Shown here: positions 50,993-58,601 of the stretch, piece by piece
How the letters are laid out: each line of letters starts with the position of its first letter
How positions within the stretch are numbered: the stretch's first letter is position 1
Source of the DNA: a virus
Strand: one strand, 5' to 3'
IMG/VR virus record: IMGVR_UViG_3300044732_003010
Span: 1-64,000 of that record
DNA: 64,000 bases
Notes under the pieces: generated by a model
What the model was told of the DNA's origin: nothing
Database searches by the model: none
What the model saw: the letters and a program-made list of their open reading frames with translations, nothing else
Program-made: the position numbers and the translations under genes

Positions 50993-51737
50993 CGCTTATC
51001 CTAGTGGGAACCATTACATCATCATCAAATTCTGCACTATCACGAATAATCGAGGTCAGTCCGTCATCGAGTTTCTCTATACCAGAATGTCCTATAAGTT
51101 TTCCGTCAGGGTCAATAACAGCTAATCCGTGCTTTTGAACAATATTAATTGCGTACTCGATGGTGTCAAAACCTAAAACTTTTTCAAAGGTATCAGTCAA
51201 TGTTTTAGCCATAGTCACTGCGTCTCTATGATTCCAATTTCCGTTAGGTTCAATTGTTATGGCAATCGGTCGGCCCGATTCATCTACAGAATCTATCCGA
51301 CGGCGAGAAATCGGATAATTAGTCATCTGTTCAATCTTTTCGAGGTTTTTTAGAGTAATCTTTAGAGTCTTCTCTCGGATTTCTCGTAAAATGCTATCAG
51401 TGTAAGCTTGTTGCTCTTGAATTTTTAAAAGCCAATAGGCTTTTGCTCTTTCTTCCCACCGATAATTTTTGTGTGCTAACTGCCAGTCATCGGGGACAGT
51501 TTTAGCTCGTTTAAATTTAGTCTTCTCTATCTGTTCCCCAGAAGCTTCCCCACAGTTACTGTAAGCTCGGTTTAAAGTGCGATAGCCTGATGGAATAGGA
51601 AGGTAAAAAATCTGAAATCTTTCAAACCAATCAGGGGTTTCTAGTTCTTGCTGTTCCCAGATAGGATATTTGGTAAACTCGATTACCTCTTCATGAATAG
51701 AGTATGTACGCTTTCTGCCTCGATTAGTGACAACCAT
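50973..51737 (-). CDS. terminase small subunit-like
   Basis: 254 aa directly upstream of terL. YRWEERAKAYWLLKIQEQQAYTDSILREIREKTLKITLKNLEKIEQM is a helical segment typical of DNA-binding or oligomerising terminase small subunits of this size class. It would recognise the packaging site. Call rests on position and general pattern. Confidence 0.65.
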   Translation of the reverse strand: MVVTNRGRKRTYSIHEEVIEFTKYPIWEQQELETPDWFERFQIFYLPIPSGYRTLNRAYSNCGEASGEQIEKTKFKRAKTVPDDWQLAHKNYRWEERAKAYWLLKIQEQQAYTDSILREIREKTLKITLKNLEKIEQMTNYPISRRRIDSVDESGRPIAITIEPNGNWNHRDAVTMAKTLTDTFEKVLGFDTIEYAINIVQKHGLAVIDPDGKLIGHSGIEKLDDGLTSIIRDSAEFDDDVMVPTRISDDDESE

Positions 51738-51778
51738 TGGTTATTATAGTAGTAGAGTTACTTAATCTTACATCAATC

Positions 51779-52483
51779 ATGACAGATAAATTAGAAATTG
51801 AGTATCGACGGCTTTGCGACCTAAAACAACTAAAGGGTAATTCCAAAAAACACGCCACTGAAAACACCATAGCTTCAATATTGGAGTTGGGATTTAAAGA
51901 CCCAATTGGCTACGATCCGAGCTTAAACGGCGGAAAAGGGGGGATTACTGAGGGTCATGATCGGTGTGCCGCACTATTAGCAATTAAAAAGCGCAAAATA
52001 GATCGACCTAGAGGTATAGATATTGACAATGATGGGGAGTGGATGGTTCCTATTTTAGTAGGAGTTCACGCTAAAAATGAGGCTCAAGCTATAAAATACT
52101 CGATTATTCACAACCATTCTACGATTCACGGGGCGGGGCTTGACCTTGCTACGGAATTAAAGCTTTTTGATACTGACTTACTAATTAGCCAAGCTGAATA
52201 CCTTGATGAAGAGGGGGAGAATTTAGGAGTAATCGGCGATTTAAATTCAATCCTAGAAGCTTTAAATACTTCAGATAATTTAGATAATTCTGATAATTTT
52301 GAATCGAATATAACAGATAATTTTTCGGGAAAAAACAAAGAAATTGACATCGAGGGTATGGATGGGCAAATGATAATTAAATTAAGTTATACCGAAAATG
52401 AATACTGGCAAGTAAAAGAACAATTAAGTAAAATAGCATCGACACCCGAACAAGCAGTATGGAAGCTTTTAGGTAATGACTAA
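51779..52483 (+). CDS. ParB-like nuclease-domain protein
   Basis: 234 aa from the ATG at 51779. LCDLKQLKGNSKKHATENTIASILELGFKDPIGYDPSLNGGKGGITEGHDRCAALLAI is a ParB N-terminal domain, with GHDRCAA in place of GHRR. The middle has an acidic Asn/Asp-rich linker (NTSDNLDNSDNFESN). Followed with 8 bases overlap by the C5 methylase. Such ParB-like/methylase pairs are common in phages. Confidence 0.75.
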   Translation: MTDKLEIEYRRLCDLKQLKGNSKKHATENTIASILELGFKDPIGYDPSLNGGKGGITEGHDRCAALLAIKKRKIDRPRGIDIDNDGEWMVPILVGVHAKNEAQAIKYSIIHNHSTIHGAGLDLATELKLFDTDLLISQAEYLDEEGENLGVIGDLNSILEALNTSDNLDNSDNFESNITDNFSGKNKEIDIEGMDGQMIIKLSYTENEYWQVKEQLSKIASTPEQAVWKLLGND

Positions 52484-53522
52484 ACATAAATTTGCATATA
52501 AGTGGAATTTGTCAGATGGATACCCAGCACCCGGAATTGAAAAACATGGGTTAAAAGTATTTGGTACTTTTATCTGTGGCGGTGGTTCGACTATGGGTTA
52601 CAAGTTAGCAGGTTTTGACCATTTAGGAGGTGTTGAAATAGACTCGCAGGTAGCTGATGTATATAAAGTTAACCACAATCCTAAATATTTATTTATTGAA
52701 GATATAAGAGATTTTGCTGATCGTACAATCTTTCCTAATGAACTTTATAACCTAGATATTTTAGATGGCTCACCTCCCTGCTCTTCATTTAGCATGGCAG
52801 GAAATAGAGAAAAAGACTGGGGGAAAGAAAAGGTATTTAGGGAAGGTCAGGCTAAACAGCGACTTGATGACCTTTTCTTTGATTACATACGATTAGCAAA
52901 AAAACTACAGCCAAAGGTCGTTATCGCTGAAAATGTTAAAGGAATTATTCAAGGTAATGCCAAAGCGTATGTAAAGCGAATAAAAGATGAATTTGAAAAA
53001 GCAGGATATAAAGTACAGTTATTTCTTTTGAACGCTGCGAGCATGGGAGTGCCTCAAAAACGTGAGCGAGTATTTTTTATTTGCCAAAGGAATGATTTAA
53101 ACTTTAAAAATCTAGAGTTAAGTTTTGATGAAAAATCAATTATTTATAGTGAATTTAAGTCAACAAAATTAGGAAAAGAATTAACCAATGAAACAAAAGC
53201 TGTATGGGATAAAAGAATAAAAACAGATCAAAATTTAGAGAGTATTCACGAAAGAATTGGAAACAAAAGAAAAAGATTTCAAGCTAAATTTATTCACGAT
53301 AACCAGATTTCTCCTACTATATTAGCAGGTGAAGATTCTGTCCCAATAAGATTTGATCATCCAAATAGAATAACAATGGATGAAGTTAAAATGATTGGTA
53401 GCTATCCGCTTGATTACAACTTTAAAAATATTAAACCAAATTATTTAACAGGAATGAGTGTGCCTCCTGTAATGACTGCACAGATAGCGCATCAGATTTA
53501 TTTACAGTGGTTTACAGAATAA
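52476..53522 (+). CDS. cytosine-C5 DNA methyltransferase
   Basis: 348 aa. Motifs in order: FGTFICGGGSTMGYKLAGF (AdoMet site), DGSPPCSSFSMAG with catalytic Cys102, AENVKG (152-157), QKRERVFFI, then the target-recognition region and NYLTGMSVPPVMTAQIA. Probably protects phage DNA from host restriction. Complete; no restriction enzyme nearby. Confidence 0.9.
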   Translation: MTKHKFAYKWNLSDGYPAPGIEKHGLKVFGTFICGGGSTMGYKLAGFDHLGGVEIDSQVADVYKVNHNPKYLFIEDIRDFADRTIFPNELYNLDILDGSPPCSSFSMAGNREKDWGKEKVFREGQAKQRLDDLFFDYIRLAKKLQPKVVIAENVKGIIQGNAKAYVKRIKDEFEKAGYKVQLFLLNAASMGVPQKRERVFFICQRNDLNFKNLELSFDEKSIIYSEFKSTKLGKELTNETKAVWDKRIKTDQNLESIHERIGNKRKRFQAKFIHDNQISPTILAGEDSVPIRFDHPNRITMDEVKMIGSYPLDYNFKNIKPNYLTGMSVPPVMTAQIAHQIYLQWFTE

Positions 53523-53539
53523 TCAGTACAAAAGTATCC

Positions 53540-53563
53540 ACAGTGACAGTTTATCAAGTGTCA
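53540..53563. promoter_or_regulatory. GTGACA-N10-TGTCAC dyad, left copy
   Basis: GTGACA and TGTCAC flank TTTATCAA-like sequence just after the C5 methylase. The reverse complement of this 22-base word occurs at 55612-55633, so the pair flanks a 2-kb block of small minus-strand genes. Candidate operators or recombination sites. Confidence 0.5.
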
Positions 53564-53587
53564 CTCTTTGGTAATTGTTACCAAAGA
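53563..53587 (-). terminator. hairpin at end of minus-strand gene
   Basis: CTCTTTGGTAA pairs perfectly with TTACCAAAGAG around TTG, 11 bp. It covers the stop of the gene at 53578. No clear T-run on the minus side, so it may also protect or separate convergent transcripts. Confidence 0.5.
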
Positions 53588-53961
53588 GTTCGAGTATTGT
53601 ATCTTTCATCGTAACTACTTTCCACTAAAAAGTTTGAAGCTATTGCCACGGACAACATAAAAAGATTATGGTTTTTTCGAAGACATTTAGGAATAGAAAT
53701 GCCTGTTGCTATTAAAAACATACTTGTTGCTATATTAAATTTAAACTGATCCAACCAATTACGTTTTTTAATTGGGTTTTGTATGTTACTTAACAATAAA
53801 TCCATTTTACCATTCTTGATAGTTTTATCATAAAAATTTTTCAATACCGTTGATTTAGGGTTTTGTCTTGCTTCGTTTACTAAGTCATTAACATATTTCT
53901 TGGCTTCATCAGGTAAATTAAAAAATTTGTCTTGAACTTTCATTGCGCGTTGAATATCCAT
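53578..53961 (-). CDS. small membrane-associated protein, third family member
   Basis: 127 aa. LPDEAKKYVNDLVNEA near the N-terminus and FLIATGISIPKCLRKNHNLFMLSVAIASNFLVE at the C-terminus match the pair at 1614 and 2020. Family members thus lie in two distant clusters. No function known. Confidence 0.6.
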   Translation of the reverse strand: MDIQRAMKVQDKFFNLPDEAKKYVNDLVNEARQNPKSTVLKNFYDKTIKNGKMDLLLSNIQNPIKKRNWLDQFKFNIATSMFLIATGISIPKCLRKNHNLFMLSVAIASNFLVESSYDERYNTRTLW

Positions 53962-53989
53962 AAATTTAGAACCTGTAAACTTAGGTTTA

Positions 53990-54250
53990 TTATATCAAAT
54001 TATTTCGTTTTAGATAATCTGTGTAAACGTCTGTTCCCATTATTTTCAAAAAATCAATGCAATCGTTTACATAAGGCCCGTAAGTGGGAACCGCGTCCCA
54101 ATAATGATAAAAATGATAAAGGTCAATAACTTTGCTGCCTAAAGTGTGCAAAGTCTCTCCTGTAATTTTACCATCAATCTCTTTTACAATTGCTTCGATT
54201 TTTTCAACCGATGCAATTTCGCCAGCAAAGATGTTTTTTATTAATCGCAT
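53990..54250 (-). CDS. hypothetical protein
   Basis: 86 aa. IFAGEIASVEKIEAIVKEIDGKITGETLHTLGSKVIDLYHFY then AVPTYGPYVNDC. The P.YGPY..D motif is shared with the gene at 4389. Its start touches the stop of the next upstream gene (54251). Confidence 0.5.
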   Translation of the reverse strand: MRLIKNIFAGEIASVEKIEAIVKEIDGKITGETLHTLGSKVIDLYHFYHYWDAVPTYGPYVNDCIDFLKIMGTDVYTDYLKRNNLI

Positions 54251-54580
54251 TTATTTAAACCAGACAAACTTGTGATGGCAGTCCTGGCAATAAAATTGCC
54301 TATTTCCTGCTTTAGTATCGGGTAATTGGTGAAGATTGTGGCTGTGGCACCTGGGACAATGCTCTTCCTCTGGGGGGAGCAATTCTCCCAATTCCAGGCA
54401 CCGATAAACTTTATAAACGGCGCGGCGGACGTGTTCTTGTTGCACGCCTAACTTTTCGGCTAATTTTTTACTAGCTTTGTACCGATAAAACTTGTGCTTT
54501 TCGGTAAGGGGCAAAGGAAGAATTCCGTAGAAATCAGCCCATGCCCGATAAATGTTAGCTTGTCTTGGTGTGATCGGCAT
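54251..54580 (-). CDS. helix-turn-helix-like protein with C-terminal zinc ribbon
   Basis: 109 aa. ITPRQANIYRAWADFYGILPLPLTEKHKFYRYKASKKLAEKLGVQQEHVRRAVYKVYRCLELG aligns with the 56013 protein. Then CPRCHSHNLH...FYCQDCHHKFVW is a zinc ribbon of the transposase/InsA type. DNA binding is likely. Overlaps the gene at 54555 by 26 bases. Confidence 0.6.
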   Translation of the reverse strand: MPITPRQANIYRAWADFYGILPLPLTEKHKFYRYKASKKLAEKLGVQQEHVRRAVYKVYRCLELGELLPPEEEHCPRCHSHNLHQLPDTKAGNRQFYCQDCHHKFVWFK

Positions 54581-54917
54581 AATCAAAACTGTAATACTTC
54601 CAATAATCCTCTCTCAATTGCTGAAAGTCAATCAAGCCTATTTTTAAATAAGATTTATTGGGATTAAACTGCTGAGGTATTGTATATTTTCCTCGTTTTT
54701 CTTGCGCCCAATTTATCAAATCGTTATTACTCGGCATAGTATCTGTCTGTCCAGCATCAATCCATTTAAGTCTTGCAATCTTTTCAAAAATTTTGCAATA
54801 CCGAGCCGCTTCATGAGAATCGTGAAGATACCCCATTTTGCTGTTTTCGTTCCAGTTTTCTTCAATTTCTTTAAGAAGAAGTTCGGATTCTTTAATTTTT
54901 TGCGAAATAGTAGTCAT
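54555..54917 (-). CDS. hypothetical protein
   Basis: 120 aa. N-terminal helix (SQKIKESELLLKEIEENW), then HDSHEAARYCKIFEKIARLKWIDAG. Charged, no known domain. First gene of the three-gene run 54917-53990 (minus). Confidence 0.5.
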   Translation of the reverse strand: MTTISQKIKESELLLKEIEENWNENSKMGYLHDSHEAARYCKIFEKIARLKWIDAGQTDTMPSNNDLINWAQEKRGKYTIPQQFNPNKSYLKIGLIDFQQLREDYWKYYSFDYADHTKTS

Positions 54918-55086
54918 AATTTCCCCCCCCTACTTAAGCTTCGGGGTATCCCTAATAGGGATTATTAGATAAAGCGCACGCAACTACGACTATAGTTCAT
55001 AGTTTCAATTCCTAATAGGAGTTCTTTGTGCAACTACCTTAAGTAAATCACCTAATTCGTAAAAATAGGTGTTTTGCTGTGCCACT
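54918..55086. other. short intergenic region with inverted repeat
   Basis: ATCCC-TAATA-GGGAT at ~54949-54963 and a further CCTAATAGGA at ~55010 are small inverted repeats. Nothing else is seen; it may carry the promoter for the 54917 gene. Confidence 0.35.
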
Positions 55087-55548
55087 TTAGGCACTGGCAC
55101 GCTGAGAAAATCGGTAACATACCTCTTGATAGGAAATACACTGAATCTCTCCCTTAATATTTTCAAATACCCAATAATCGCCATCGCTATCTCGATAAAT
55201 AGCATTTAAATCAATAGGAATCTCAAAAGTTGCTGACACCTCTCCTTTTTTACCTTCAAATTTTCGGCTTACAGGTTCCATAAATTGCTTTTTGTAGCCA
55301 CCATATTTAATATCTTTTTCGCTAGATATTTTAGCGATCCACGCTTTCCAAGCTCGTTTGGGAGTTTCGAGGGTAAGAGTGCGAGTTTTAGGCAATCTTT
55401 TAAAGCTTACGATAGTATTTTTTTGAAGCTGTTCAATTGCGGCTTCTACTGCTAAGATTTTAATCACTAATTTGGCTTTATTACGATTGCCATGAGTCGC
55501 TCGTAATTGAGCATTTAACTTGTTTAATTTTGTTTTTAGGGTATTCAT
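55087..55548 (-). CDS. protein sharing an N-terminal domain with 57861 gene
   Basis: 153 aa. The first 40 residues, MNTLKTKLNKLNAQLRATHGNRNKAKLVIKILAVEAAIEQL, match the start of the 57861 protein (MNTLQTKLARLESQL...GNRAKAKIVIEILKVESAIERL). The rest differs: basic and aromatic, ending with YRDSDGDYWVFENI. So a mobile N-terminal module is joined to different bodies. Function unknown. Confidence 0.6.
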   Translation of the reverse strand: MNTLKTKLNKLNAQLRATHGNRNKAKLVIKILAVEAAIEQLQKNTIVSFKRLPKTRTLTLETPKRAWKAWIAKISSEKDIKYGGYKKQFMEPVSRKFEGKKGEVSATFEIPIDLNAIYRDSDGDYWVFENIKGEIQCISYQEVCYRFSQRASA

Positions 55549-55611
55549 GTTTATTTCCTATTTATCCATACTTTAATCTAATCACCTATTCCCATATCGT
55601 GGGAGTTAGAT

Positions 55612-55633
55612 TGTGACACTTGATAAACTGTCA
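55612..55633. promoter_or_regulatory. GTGACA-N10-TGTCAC dyad, right copy
   Basis: GTGACACTTGATAAACTGTC.. continues to AC at 55633; the reverse complement of the copy at 53540-53563. CTTTG follows both copies in direct orientation, because the core is nearly symmetric. It sits upstream of the minus-strand gene at 55548. Confidence 0.5.
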
Positions 55634-55676
55634 CACTTTGCCAACTATCTGAAAATTATCATGATATATTTAAAAT

Positions 55677-55954
55677 ATAAGCACTAAACCGAGTGCATCC
55701 ATTAATTAGAGCCTCCATAAGCTACTGGGCGGATCAGTAACCGATTTGAAATAGTAGTCGGCTGGTGAGACTGGTTAATGAAGTGCATCCATTAATTAGA
55801 GCCTCCATAAGCTACTGGGCGGATCAGTAACCGACTTGAAATAGTAGTCGGCTGGTGAGACTGGTTAATGAGTCGTTCTAAGCTTGCTGGTGTAAACCCA
55901 GTAACCGATTTGAAATAGTAGTCGGCTGACGCACGCACTTGGTTTAGTGCTTAT
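55677..55954 (+). ncRNA. tandem-repeat structured RNA enclosed by a 20-bp helix
   Basis: ATAAGCACTAAACCGAGTGC (55677-55696) pairs over its whole length with 55935-55954 (one G-U). Inside are two 90-base direct repeats (55692-55781, 55782-55871) differing at one base, then a partial third copy (55899-55928). Each repeat has CATTAA/TTAATG as outer stem and CCGAYT...AGTCGG as hairpin; the single difference (T55745 to C55835) changes a G-U to a G-C pair. No known riboswitch or ribozyme recognised. It may be made from either strand; the plus-strand gene at 56013 follows. Confidence 0.7.
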
Positions 55955-56012
55955 TACTTTAAATAGATTCTTAGTTACTCTAGCGATTTACTGTCACTGG
56001 ATTTGGGCAAAA

Positions 56013-56258
56013 GTGATAACACCTAGACAAGCCTACATCTATCTAGTGTGGGCAAAAAACAACAATCTTGACCCAGTGCCTGTTACTTCCCGGCATCGGA
56101 ACTATCGCTTTAGAGTGGCATCAACTACAGCAGAATTAGGAATAGGTAAAGAACGAGTTAGGCAAGTTTTGGCTAAAGTCCTTGAACTGCTATCAAAAGG
56201 AAACCAAATTGAGGAGGCAACCGACCTAATACTACAAGAGTACAAAAAATTTAATTAA
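56013..56258 (+). CDS. helix-turn-helix-like protein, short form
   Basis: 81 aa from the GTG at 56013, matching where the 54251 homologue begins (V/MITPRQAYIYLVWAKNNNLDPVPVTSRHRNYRF...ELGIGKERVRQVLAKVLELLSKG). The longer frame upstream would start inside the RNA's closing helix. No zinc ribbon. It is the first gene after the structured RNA, so one may control the other. Confidence 0.6.
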   Translation: MITPRQAYIYLVWAKNNNLDPVPVTSRHRNYRFRVASTTAELGIGKERVRQVLAKVLELLSKGNQIEEATDLILQEYKKFN

Positions 56259-56260
56259 TC

Positions 56261-56292
56261 AAAACCCGTCAATCAATTGACGGGTTTTTAGT
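56261..56292 (+). terminator. intrinsic terminator
   Basis: AAAACCCGTCAA (56261-56272) pairs with TTGACGGGTTTT (56277-56288) around TCAA and runs into T. It ends the 56013 unit. Confidence 0.8.
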
Positions 56293-56413
56293 TAGTATTG
56301 TTAACAATCTGTTAGCAGTGTATTAACAGTGAAAAGTATTGATATATATACGTTTTATTAGTTTGTTGTTTTTGTTAGCAGGTTCCCTAATTTTCGTTTT
56401 TTTTGTGTCCAGA

Positions 56414-56445
56414 TTCCCTAATATAGAAAATTCTATATTAGGGAA
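56414..56445. promoter_or_regulatory. 32-base perfect palindrome
   Basis: TTCCCTAATATAGAA (56414-56428) and TTCTATATTAGGGAA (56431-56445), two bases apart, are perfect inverted repeats, upstream of the promoter of the right KilA-like gene. A further half-site TTCCCTAATTTT lies 32 bases left. Looks like a dimer-binding operator. Confidence 0.65.
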
Positions 56446-56465
56446 TAATTGATTATTTAATGTAG

Positions 56466-56498
56466 TACAATATTAATATGCCCTCGTTGACGCGAGGG
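56466..56498 (+). promoter_or_regulatory. promoter and leader hairpin, right copy
   Basis: TACAAT (56466-56471), 9 bases, then CCCTCG-TTGACG-CGAGGG (56481-56498). Spacing, hairpin position and the following CTACTGTAGAGGCTAAC leader line up with the left copy. No good -35 is seen, which suggests activation or the palindrome upstream. Confidence 0.65.
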
Positions 56499-56530
56499 AC
56501 TAACTAAGTCAACCTACTGTAGAGGCTAAC

Positions 56531-57235
56531 ATGGCTGATCTAATTTTACAACGTTTTGATCACGACGGCATCGAGCTAATTATCGACACTCAGACCGGTG
56601 AAAGCTTTGCCTCAATCAAAGGATATGCTCGTATGTCAGGGAAAAGCCACAACGCTATCACTATGCGATTAAACCGGCTACCTAAAGAAGATAGCAAGGG
56701 GGTAACTTCTGAATCTCCAAATCACCCTCAAATTCAAACAGGGAGCGGGTTACAAGGGGGTAACACAATGGGGTTAGGATTAGGATTGCTAAAACAGGCT
56801 CAAATTCAAACAGAGGGCGGGTTGCAAGGGGTTTATCTAATCCCAGAAGACCTAATCTGTAAGTGGTTGCCAAAGGATAATCCTGAGTTAGCCTCTCAAG
56901 TGCTTAAGCTAGGAGTCCGATTATTCCTTCACACATTAGCTGGTTTTCGCGTCAAGAGCGAGGCAATTACAGAGGTAAGGCAACTTGAGAGCCAAATCGT
57001 CAAACTAAGCGAAGAGAAGCAAATACTAGAGGAGTTGATCAAAACTCAAAAGACTATGATCGCTGACTTTAGCAGTAAAAACTCGATGCTTGACTATAAG
57101 CGGCTAGTGATCGAAGAATTACACGCTGAAAAAGAGCGCGATATAGCTAAATTTAACCTACTCGAAACCGAACGAGAAAAAGCACGGGGATGGCGAGGCG
57201 GTCGAATGCTCATGAGAAACGATAAAAAACAGTAA
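56531..57235 (+). CDS. phage antirepressor/KilA-N-like protein, right copy
   Basis: 234 aa. LQRFDHDGIELIIDTQTGESFASIKGYARMSGKSHNAITMRL and LIPEDLICKWLPKDNPELASQVLKLGVRLFLHTLAGFRVKSEAI align with the left copy. It has an internal direct repeat (PQIQTGSGLQGG and AQIQTEGGLQGV, from ~30-base DNA duplicates) and a longer coiled coil. DNA binding is inferred; the two copies may control each other. Confidence 0.7.
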   Translation: MADLILQRFDHDGIELIIDTQTGESFASIKGYARMSGKSHNAITMRLNRLPKEDSKGVTSESPNHPQIQTGSGLQGGNTMGLGLGLLKQAQIQTEGGLQGVYLIPEDLICKWLPKDNPELASQVLKLGVRLFLHTLAGFRVKSEAITEVRQLESQIVKLSEEKQILEELIKTQKTMIADFSSKNSMLDYKRLVIEELHAEKERDIAKFNLLETEREKARGWRGGRMLMRNDKKQ

Positions 57236-57250
57236 AAATACCTAAACCCA

Positions 57251-57284
57251 TATAAACCCCCTATGGACTCATAGGGGGTTTATA
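57251..57284 (+). terminator. hairpin terminator after right copy
   Basis: TATAAACCCCCTATG (57251-57265) pairs with CATAGGGGGTTTATA (57270-57284) around GACT, 15 bp. It matches the terminator at 43583 in position relative to gene and array. Confidence 0.7.
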
Positions 57285-57294
57285 GTTTGTTGGT

Positions 57295-57745
57295 TTGTAA
57301 ATAGATTGTAGATAAGGTGATCAACAATAAAAAGCATTGATATATATAGGTTCTAGACTTTGTTAGTATTGTTACTCTATTTCCCCGTGTCAGGATTTTT
57401 TATCCTTTTCTTATTGTCCAGTTCGTTTATCTCTCCCTATTTTTTCTCTCTCTGTATAGAGTGTCGACAAGATAAACAAACCTCGAAATCTATACTCTGC
57501 AAGGATTTCGATTGTAGATAACCTTATCTACAATCTATCTACAGACTAACAGACTTATTGCTGACTTTGGTTTTTTCTTTCTATTGCTAAACTTAGTTAT
57601 CTCTCGCAGTCTTTTTATTGTCCAGCCTGGTATATTTTCTTATCTTTTCTTTTTCCCTATAAACCATTGACAACGTTAACAAAGCCTAAAACCTTTACTC
57701 TGCAAAGGTTTCGATTGTCGATCACTTTATTAACAATCTATCTAC
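57295..57745. repeat. right palindrome array, inverted relative to left
   Basis: GATTGTAGATAA-CC-TTATCTACAATC at 57510-57535 is the reverse orientation of the left palindromes; weaker copies at 57304-57328 and 57713-57738. TTATTGCTGAC (57555-57565) is the inverse of the left GTCAGCAATAA. CCCGTGTCAGGATTTTTT at ~57386 is an inverse copy of a left segment near 43425. Gene-free apart from the promoter at its end. Confidence 0.75.
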
Positions 57746-57788
57746 AATGATAACGAGTAAATATACTTAGTACATCTGCTCAGAAAAG

Positions 57789-57831
57789 ATTCTCCCATCT
57801 ACTTGACTTTGTTGGGAGAATGATCCACAAT
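57789..57831 (+). promoter_or_regulatory. class B promoter-operator, copy 1
   Basis: ATTCTCCCA (57789-57797) and TGGGAGAAT (57813-57821) flank TTGACT (57803-57808); CACAAT (57826-57831) is the -10 at 17 bases. Same design at 59428 and 60930. A regulator binding the arms would cover the -35. Confidence 0.75.
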
Positions 57832-57860
57832 AGAAAAGCAAGAATACACACAACGACGAC

Positions 57861-58427
57861 ATGAACACTTTACAAACTAAATTAGCTCGATTGGAATCTC
57901 AACTTAAAATTACAAAAGGCAATCGTGCCAAAGCTAAGATTGTTATAGAAATTCTAAAAGTAGAATCAGCTATTGAGCGGTTAAAGCCCAAAAAAGAAAT
58001 AAAAGTAAAAAATATAACTGTTAAAATCCCTGTTAGTGTTTCTACCCTTAAAAAACACTGCTGCAACGTGCCATCTCCTAAACTGACAGACAAAGAAATT
58101 ATTGACGGATGGAAGTATTCTTTGGCTGCCCAATCAATGCAAAGAGACCTTAGAACACAAAAAGATATTCAATGGGGAGATCGCCATCTCCTTCTACAGG
58201 TAGTTTATTGGGTTAATCAATACCAGCAAGAAATGGATAAAAGGGGATTAACAGAAAAATACTGTCTATGGATCGAGAAAAAACAAGCATTTAAAGACGA
58301 ATTTCATCGGAAACCAGAAAAGGCAATTAATGAATCTAAGCCTCAAATTAATATAACCGAAACTCAAGTAATTGACCCCAAAACCAAGCAATTAGAATTA
58401 AATCTCTTTTGTGAGATGCCTGCGTAA
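57861..58427 (+). CDS. protein sharing an N-terminal domain with 55087 gene
   Basis: 188 aa, 30 bases after the class B promoter. The N-terminal module (TKLARLESQLKITKGNRAKAKIVIEILKVESAIERL) is shared with 55087. The rest is helical and charged (WKYSLAAQSMQRDLRTQKDIQWGDRHLLLQVVYWVNQYQQEM), ending in an acidic tail. No family recognised. Confidence 0.6.
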   Translation: MNTLQTKLARLESQLKITKGNRAKAKIVIEILKVESAIERLKPKKEIKVKNITVKIPVSVSTLKKHCCNVPSPKLTDKEIIDGWKYSLAAQSMQRDLRTQKDIQWGDRHLLLQVVYWVNQYQQEMDKRGLTEKYCLWIEKKQAFKDEFHRKPEKAINESKPQINITETQVIDPKTKQLELNLFCEMPA

Positions 58428-58601
58428 ATAAGCCTCAAGAAGTAATTGATAACACAAAATTTACCAAACAGACCGTATCTATTCTAAACAGAGAAGGTGA
58501 ACCAAAAAAGTCCGAAAGCTTGTTTATATTGTCTAAAATTCAGTGACCTAAGCAAGTCAGTAAACTGCTTAATTTAAGTACCTCACTTAGGAAAATAAAT
58601 C

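Noticed and set aside
53540-55633. Complete transposon with terminal repeats
   Set aside because: The inverted words are internal dyads, there is no transposase or target duplication; kept only as regulatory or cassette-border candidates.
55748-55770. Hammerhead in the 55.7 kb repeats (GAAA ... CTGGTGAG)
   Set aside because: The conserved box is CTGGTGA, not CTGATGA, and no stem III hairpin separates GAAA from a cleavage triplet.
55692-55928. CRISPR-like direct repeats
   Set aside because: Only two and a half 90-base units with no spacers; they fold within a closing helix instead.
55677-55954. Retron non-coding RNA
   Set aside because: The end-pairing is reminiscent, but no reverse transcriptase is adjacent and the repeated modules do not fit an msr-msd layout.
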